The notes under the pieces were generated by a model. It saw only the letters and a program-made list of their open reading frames with translations. It had not been told where the DNA came from and ran no database searches. From positions 1-8,775 of the forward strand of contig JAJAZO010000220.1 of NCBI GenBank assembly GCA_026785745.1: 8,775 nucleotides of DNA, read 5' to 3'. Below are positions 5,826 through 8,775 of the stretch, one piece after another; position 1 is the first letter of the stretch, and each line of letters starts with the position of its first letter. This DNA comes from Chitinophagaceae bacterium. Lineage in GTDB: Bacteria; Bacteroidota; Bacteroidia; Chitinophagales; Chitinophagaceae. The translations under genes and the position numbers were made by a program.

Positions 5826-6266
5826 ATGTCTGAGAAAACGGCAATACAAATAGATAACCAGGTAGGTGAATTGCTGAAAAAAAACAGCCTCAGCGTTACC
5901 GGTAGCAGGAAAAAAATCCTGCAACTTTTCCTCGAGCAACCCGGTGCATTGGCGCATGGTGATATTGAAAGAAAAGCCGGTGAAAAATTTGACCGGGTAA
6001 CAGTGTACCGCACACTGCAAACTTTTGTTGATAAAGGCATTGTACATACCATACCTACAGCAGATAATTCCATTCGCTATGCGCTGTGCAAAGATGAATG
6101 CTCGGAAGGCCATCATCATGATCATCATATTCACTTTGTATGCAGTAACTGCAACAATACTTATTGCCTCGATGATGTGGTAACAGCGGAAATAAAACTA
6201 CCTAAAGGCTACTCAGCCGAACATGTAGAAGTAGTAGTGGAAGGAGTTTGTAAGAACTGCAATTAA
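5826..6266 (+). CDS. Fur-family metal-dependent transcriptional repressor
   Basis: A 146-residue Fur/Zur/PerR-type regulator. The N-terminal winged-helix domain (about 15-86) includes LSVTGSRKKIL (22-32) and the recognition helix RVTVYRTL (57-64), the classical family signature. The dimerisation and metal domain follows, with a His-rich stretch (His96-98, 100, 101, 103), a CxxC (Cys106, Cys109) and a C-terminal CxxC (Cys142, Cys145); the four cysteines are expected to hold a structural zinc. Length is normal. Whether iron, zinc or peroxide is sensed cannot be decided from sequence alone; pairing with a merC-like gene makes Zur-like function plausible. It follows SCO1 by 44 bp and may share its transcript. 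A palindrome of the right layout sits in the merC promoter. The ATG at 5826 is the only reasonable start. Confidence 0.94.
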   Translation: MSEKTAIQIDNQVGELLKKNSLSVTGSRKKILQLFLEQPGALAHGDIERKAGEKFDRVTVYRTLQTFVDKGIVHTIPTADNSIRYALCKDECSEGHHHDHHIHFVCSNCNNTYCLDDVVTAEIKLPKGYSAEHVEVVVEGVCKNCN

Positions 6267-6279
6267 GACACCCTGTCCC

Positions 6280-6367
6280 TATCCTTCGTTAAGCTCAGGA
6301 GAAACTTATATCTAAAAACTTTTTGTTTTGTAATGTTGTTTAAAGAAGGATACTTGAGATAAACAAC
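6280..6367 (+). other. Two interleaved 8-bp stems with pseudoknot topology
   Basis: Stem A is TATCCTTC (6280-6287) with GAAGGATA (6345-6352); stem B is GTTGTTTA (6335-6342) with TAAACAAC (6360-6367). Both are perfect. The order A, B, A', B' means that the two cannot nest, so the RNA would form an H-type pseudoknot or two alternative hairpins. It begins 14 bp after the fur stop and could be a structured 3' UTR, a small RNA or part of a repeat. No known RNA family is recognised. Confidence 0.35.
6283..6299. repeat. Short repeat-like element, CCTTCGTTAAGCTCAGG
   Basis: The minus strand reads CCTGAGCTTAACGAAGG, which resembles a short, very common dispersed intergenic motif of many bacterial genomes (CCTGAGCTTGTCGAAGG), known to me from memory. 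It has an imperfect palindromic form. Copy number in this genome cannot be seen from one window; AGCTCAG recurs at 8474-8480 within a similar motif. Confidence 0.35.
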
Positions 6368-6405
6368 GAGCATGATTTATAAAACCATTTGCTCTTATGC
6401 TTTAT

Positions 6406-6419
6406 GCTAATATATTAGC
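6406..6419. repeat. Perfect 14-bp palindrome GCTAATATATTAGC
   Basis: This sequence equals its own reverse complement, with no central spacer; past one T/T mismatch the symmetry continues for two more base pairs. It is preceded by a doubled TTATGC (6395-6400 and 6402-6406 approximately). A gapless AT-rich palindrome forms a poor hairpin but is a good shape for a dimeric DNA-binding protein. It lies in the convergent gap rather than at a promoter, so its role is unknown. Confidence 0.4.
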
Positions 6420-6443
6420 TTAGCGGTCTAAGTTCCCTTGGGC

Positions 6444-6477
6444 AAAAAAAAGCCCCGGTGTAGAGACAGCGGGACTT
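6444..6477 (-). terminator. Rho-independent terminator for the leftward M3 peptidase transcript
   Basis: Read on the minus strand, AAGTCCCG (6477-6470) pairs with CGGGGCTT (6457-6450) with one A/C mismatch and a 12-nt loop, followed by a run of T (plus-strand A at 6444-6451). It lies about 127 bp beyond the peptidase stop codon. The GC-rich stem and T run are the standard intrinsic terminator form. Confidence 0.7.
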
Positions 6478-6509
6478 ATTGGTTAAGGCTCTGATTAGTA
6501 GCTATGTAA

Positions 6510-6529
6510 AAGTGCGGTTACCTGCACTT
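6510..6529. terminator. Possible bidirectional terminator hairpin
   Basis: AAGTGC (6510-6515) and GCACTT (6524-6529) form a perfect 6-bp stem, extendable inward by a G-T and a G-C pair around a TTAC loop. On the minus strand it is followed by TTACAT, making CTTTTAC; on the plus strand by GTATTTTC. Both T tracts are weak. Its place between convergent genes fits termination from either side. Confidence 0.4.
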
Positions 6530-6582
6530 GTATTTTCTGATTCAAATGTAAGTGCTGTTCACCATATTTCCGAATTTATGGT

Positions 6583-6605
6583 ATACCCCATTCGTGGTAT
6601 TTTTT
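6583..6605 (+). terminator. Possible rightward terminator just before the peptidase stop
   Basis: ATACC (6583-6587) and GGTAT (6596-6600) form a stem followed directly by a T run (6600-6605). An alternative fold uses CCA-TTCG-TGG (6588-6597), a UUCG tetraloop, with a CC bulge. It would stop rightward transcripts from fur before they enter the convergent peptidase gene. The T run overlaps the peptidase stop codon (6604-6606). Confidence 0.4.
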
Positions 6606-8346
6606 ATGTTTCCAGGTTATCTGCTTCTTTTTTAACAAACTGCATTAGTCCGCTGATATGGGCCGGCGAAAGATCGAATTGTAAACCAGCGGCTTGAAAC
6701 AATTCGGGCAATGTCTTAGTGCCACCCAGTTTTAATGCTGTTATATAATTAGTAAGAGCTGCTTCCGGATTTTGTTGGTATTGCTGCCACAATCCTATTG
6801 CTCCCAGCTGTGCAATTCCATATTCGATATAATAAAAAGGGACTTCAAATAAATGCAACTGACGTTGCCATCCAAATCTTCTGTATTCTTCTAATCCTTC
6901 AACATCAATAACCGGCGAAGTAAATTCTTCCAGTATGTTTAGCCACTGATCAGCTCTTTGCTCTTCTGTATGTGTTGGGTTTTCATACAGCCAGTGCTGA
7001 AACTTATCAATGGTGGCCACCCAGGGAAACAGGGTAATTACTCTTTCCAATTGTTGTTCTTTGGCACGGGTAAGCTCTTCTTTATTATCAAAGAAAACTT
7101 GCCAGTGGTTCATGCTGAATAGCTCCATAGACATACTGGCCACTTCTGCTATTTCAGTTGGATATTCTTTAAACCCCGTTAAAGCTAATTCATGTGCCAG
7201 GAAAGAATGAATAGCATGACCGCCTTCATGTACCATCGTTGTTACATCATCTAACTGACCTGCCGCATTCATAAAAATGAAGGGAGCACCGCTTTCTGCT
7301 AATGGGCAGTTGTAGCCGCCGGGGGCTTTGCCTTTCCTGCTCTCCAGATCAAGATGACCCATTGCTCTCATCTTTCTAAGACAATCTCCAAAGAAAGATT
7401 TTCCATCAGGTTCTGCGGACATCTCATCAAAACAGGCAATAGTTTTTTCTGTCAGTTGTTCTCCGTTTGTAAAAGGACGAAGCGGCTGAATGCCGGATGG
7501 TTCTGCTTCCACATCCCATGGGCGAAGGGTATCTAAGCCAAGTTTTTTCTTCTTCGTTTCATAGATCTGGTTTACCAATGGCATCACATGCAGTTTCACA
7601 GCTTCATGAAACTTGTAGCAATCTTCTTTGCTGTAATCAAACCGTCCAAGCTCCACGAAACGATAATCCCGGAAGTTTTCAAAGCCAGTATTAATAGCTA
7701 CCTGGTGACGTTTTTGTAATAAAGAAGAAAACAAATCATTCAGTTCTTTTTTATCCTGCAATCTTCTTTCGTTTATTTTACGATATACCTCTTCCCGCAG
7801 GTTGCGGTCAGGGTCTTCCAGAAATTTAGCTGCTTGCTGCAAAGTGTATTCCTGTCCATTTACTTCTACCATCATTTTTCCGGATATAACACCAAACTGT
7901 TGTTGCATCACACCCAGCTCTGCCTGCAATGGAATGTTTGCTTCCCGAAATAATTCAATGTTCTTTTTTACATTTCGCAGGTAAGTAAAATATAGTGGCT
8001 GATCCAGTTCTTTGGTGAAAGGGCAATCAACTAATTTTTTATTCAGCTTGTCAGAGTAAGGCTGAATCTTAGGCTGTATCTCCATCATAAAAAAATTAAA
8101 AGCCTCTTCCAGTTCTTTATTCTCTGTGTCGCAGGTCATTTTTATCTGCCGCCAGCAGGCATCTTCGCTTATTACCGCTTCCAGTTCGCTGGCATCTTTC
8201 AGCCATTGTTCCAGGTCGGCAAGAGAATTGATTTTTCTTTCATCAAGATTTTTAAAATAAGGTTCAAGCCCTTCCCAATTGGTAACCGAAAAATTGGTTG
8301 GTAAAAAATGACGGGGCATTTTTTCTATATCCGCACTGTAATTCAT
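6604..8346 (-). CDS. M3-family zinc oligoendopeptidase (PepF-like)
   Basis: A 580-residue cytosolic metallopeptidase that trims short peptides; there is no signal peptide. The zinc motif is VHEGGHAIHSF (372-382), with His373 and His377 as ligands and Glu374 as catalytic base; Glu401 in AEVASMSMEL (400-409) is the expected third ligand, 28 residues on, as in family M3. The upstream KAPGGYNCPL (340-349) and PFIFMN (355-360) are also typical of the PepF/M3 branch, as is the C-terminal LFEVPFYYIEYGIAQLGAIG (499-518), where Tyr and His-type residues line the substrate channel. Length (about 580) fits the family. The gene stands alone: a strong terminator (8366-8399) separates it from the gene upstream, and its own terminator is at 6444-6477. 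The ATG at 8346 is 19 bp from that terminator's T run; no good TAnnTTTG box was found, only TATTCTTG at 8387-8380, inside the hairpin. Confidence 0.95.
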   Translation of the reverse strand: MNYSADIEKMPRHFLPTNFSVTNWEGLEPYFKNLDERKINSLADLEQWLKDASELEAVISEDACWRQIKMTCDTENKELEEAFNFFMMEIQPKIQPYSDKLNKKLVDCPFTKELDQPLYFTYLRNVKKNIELFREANIPLQAELGVMQQQFGVISGKMMVEVNGQEYTLQQAAKFLEDPDRNLREEVYRKINERRLQDKKELNDLFSSLLQKRHQVAINTGFENFRDYRFVELGRFDYSKEDCYKFHEAVKLHVMPLVNQIYETKKKKLGLDTLRPWDVEAEPSGIQPLRPFTNGEQLTEKTIACFDEMSAEPDGKSFFGDCLRKMRAMGHLDLESRKGKAPGGYNCPLAESGAPFIFMNAAGQLDDVTTMVHEGGHAIHSFLAHELALTGFKEYPTEIAEVASMSMELFSMNHWQVFFDNKEELTRAKEQQLERVITLFPWVATIDKFQHWLYENPTHTEEQRADQWLNILEEFTSPVIDVEGLEEYRRFGWQRQLHLFEVPFYYIEYGIAQLGAIGLWQQYQQNPEAALTNYITALKLGGTKTLPELFQAAGLQFDLSPAHISGLMQFVKKEADNLET

Positions 8347-8365
8347 AAACAGTAGTGTTTAAATT

Positions 8366-8399
8366 AAAAAAAGCTATTTCAAGAATATTTGAAATAGCT
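8366..8399 (-). terminator. Strong rho-independent terminator of the DUF5606 gene
   Basis: AGCTATTTCAA (8372-8382) and TTGAAATAGCT (8389-8399) are perfect 11-bp arms around a 6-bp loop (GAATAT). On the minus strand a T run follows (plus-strand A at 8366-8371). It lies 31 bp past the DUF5606 stop codon and ends that transcript before the peptidase gene. Confidence 0.88.
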
Positions 8400-8401
8400 C
8401 G

Positions 8402-8427
8402 CAACTTGCAGCTAACAACTCGCAGCT
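8402..8427. repeat. Two tandem copies of a 14-bp unit
   Basis: CAACTTGCAGCT (8402-8413) and CAACTCGCAGCT (8416-8427) match at 11 of 12 positions with a period of 14 bp. The pair fills the space between the DUF5606 stop and its terminator hairpin. It may be a remnant of a short dispersed repeat; no function is visible. Confidence 0.5.
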
Positions 8428-8430
8428 TCT

Positions 8431-8775
8431 CTATTCCGCTTTCTTTTTTCTGGGAGTTTTCTTCGGAGTGGTGAGCTCAGTCGAACCAACTGTTACTTCA
8501 GCCGTAATGTCTTTTTTCTTCGCCGTAATTTTTTTAGCTGGTTTTTCTTCAACAACGGTTTCTATTTCTTCTGCCTCAGGCTCTTCTTCCGGAACTTCTG
8601 ATAATACAATCTCTACATTGTTTTTCTTCAAAACATCAAACCATTTCACCATCTTCTTCATATCGCTGGCATATACCCTTTCAAAGTCCATATCAGGATA
8701 TACTTTTTCGAAGTATTTTTTAACCGCAGCGGCATCTTTATCATCAGGTAATGAACCACCTGCTTTTTCCATTGC
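8431..8775 (-). CDS. DUF5606 domain protein, C-terminal part (5' end outside window)
   Basis: The frame is open to the window edge, so the ATG at 8772 is internal (an Ala codon precedes it). The visible 114 residues start with the end of the DUF5606 domain: GGSLPDDKDAAAVKKYF, then VYPDMDFERVYASDMKKMVKWFDVL, matching the family's pattern of tyrosine/aspartate followed by ERVY-SD-KK--W. This Bacteroidota family has no established function. After the domain comes a low-complexity tail: an acidic stretch rich in Glu (about bases 8535-8625) and then a Lys/Thr/Pro-rich basic end (TPKKTPRKKKAE). Such basic tails can bind nucleic acid, but that is inference. The transcript ends at the 8366-8399 hairpin. 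A motif like a dispersed repeat lies within the tail's coding DNA (8469-8488). Confidence 0.82.
   Translation of the reverse strand, partial: AMEKAGGSLPDDKDAAAVKKYFEKVYPDMDFERVYASDMKKMVKWFDVLKKNNVEIVLSEVPEEEPEAEEIETVVEEKPAKKITAKKKDITAEVTVGSTELTTPKKTPRKKKAE
8469..8488. repeat. Repeat-like motif inside the DUF5606 tail
   Basis: TGGTGAGCTCAGTCGAACCA, with TGGT and ACCA as inverted ends, resembles the common dispersed motif TGGTGAGCTTGTCGAACCA that I recall from many genomes. It encodes residues GSTELTT in the low-complexity tail, where an insertion would be tolerated. The resemblance is from memory and the copy number is unknown. Confidence 0.3.

Larger units (their letters stand above)
6267..6603. 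other. 337-bp non-coding gap between the convergent fur and M3 peptidase genes
   Basis: No credible gene is present; a 72-codon open frame starting at 6479 runs backwards through the 3' end of the peptidase gene and has no family features. The gap is unusually rich in inverted repeats: interleaved 8-bp stems (6280-6367), a 14-bp palindrome (6406-6419), and hairpins at 6444-6477, 6510-6529 and 6583-6605, listed separately. It is where transcription from both sides should stop. Confidence 0.7.

Noticed and set aside
6333..6362. A nine-codon open frame (ATG to TAA) as a possible leader peptide.
   Set aside because: Too short to support, no ribosome-binding site, and no gene follows on that strand for it to regulate.
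6479..6697. A 72-codon plus-strand open frame at the 3' end of the peptidase gene.
   Set aside because: It overlaps the well-supported M3 peptidase on the other strand, covers terminator hairpins, and shows no family features.

Overview
The window looks like chromosomal DNA of a Bacteroidota member, most likely of the Chitinophagaceae/Cytophagia type. Four signs point there: a partial DUF5606 protein (a family I know only from this phylum), AT-rich coding DNA, start codons without clear Shine-Dalgarno sequences, and promoter-like TAnnTTTG boxes (the Bacteroidota sigma-A -7 element). Ten protein genes are visible and two of them run off the ends. I see no tRNA, rRNA, CRISPR, insertion sequence or phage gene.

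Left part (1-3222): the 3' end of a UvrD/PcrA-type helicase gene meets, tail to tail with no spacer, an atypical short-chain dehydrogenase (NmrA-like) on the minus strand. A divergent gap then leads into a rightward run: a membrane-anchored GH25 muramidase, a 75-residue two-helix membrane protein, and a four-helix protein resembling VanZ. The last gene ends inside the stop codon of the next leftward gene (shared TTAA).

Middle part (3219-6266): a leftward cluster, merC-like then a secreted DUF4440/SnoaL-like protein then a prohibitin-like band-7 protein, diverges from a rightward pair, a SCO1/SenC copper chaperone and a Fur-family repressor. The 124-bp divergent gap carries outward-facing TACCTTTG boxes. 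In the spacer of the merC promoter there is a 13-bp palindrome of the 7-1-7 layout typical of Fur-family operators. I read this as a metal-homeostasis module in which the Fur-like protein may control the merC-like transporter. The palindrome and boxes are seen directly; the regulation is inferred.

Right part (6267-8775): a 337-bp gap holds several inverted repeats, including two interleaved 8-bp stems with pseudoknot topology, a perfect 14-bp palindrome and terminator-like hairpins. Next come a leftward M3-family oligoendopeptidase, a strong 11-bp-stem terminator, a short tandem repeat, and the 3' part of a DUF5606 gene. Most genes are ordinary; the interest lies in the merC/SCO1/fur control region, the structured gap behind fur, and the gene-to-gene stop junctions.
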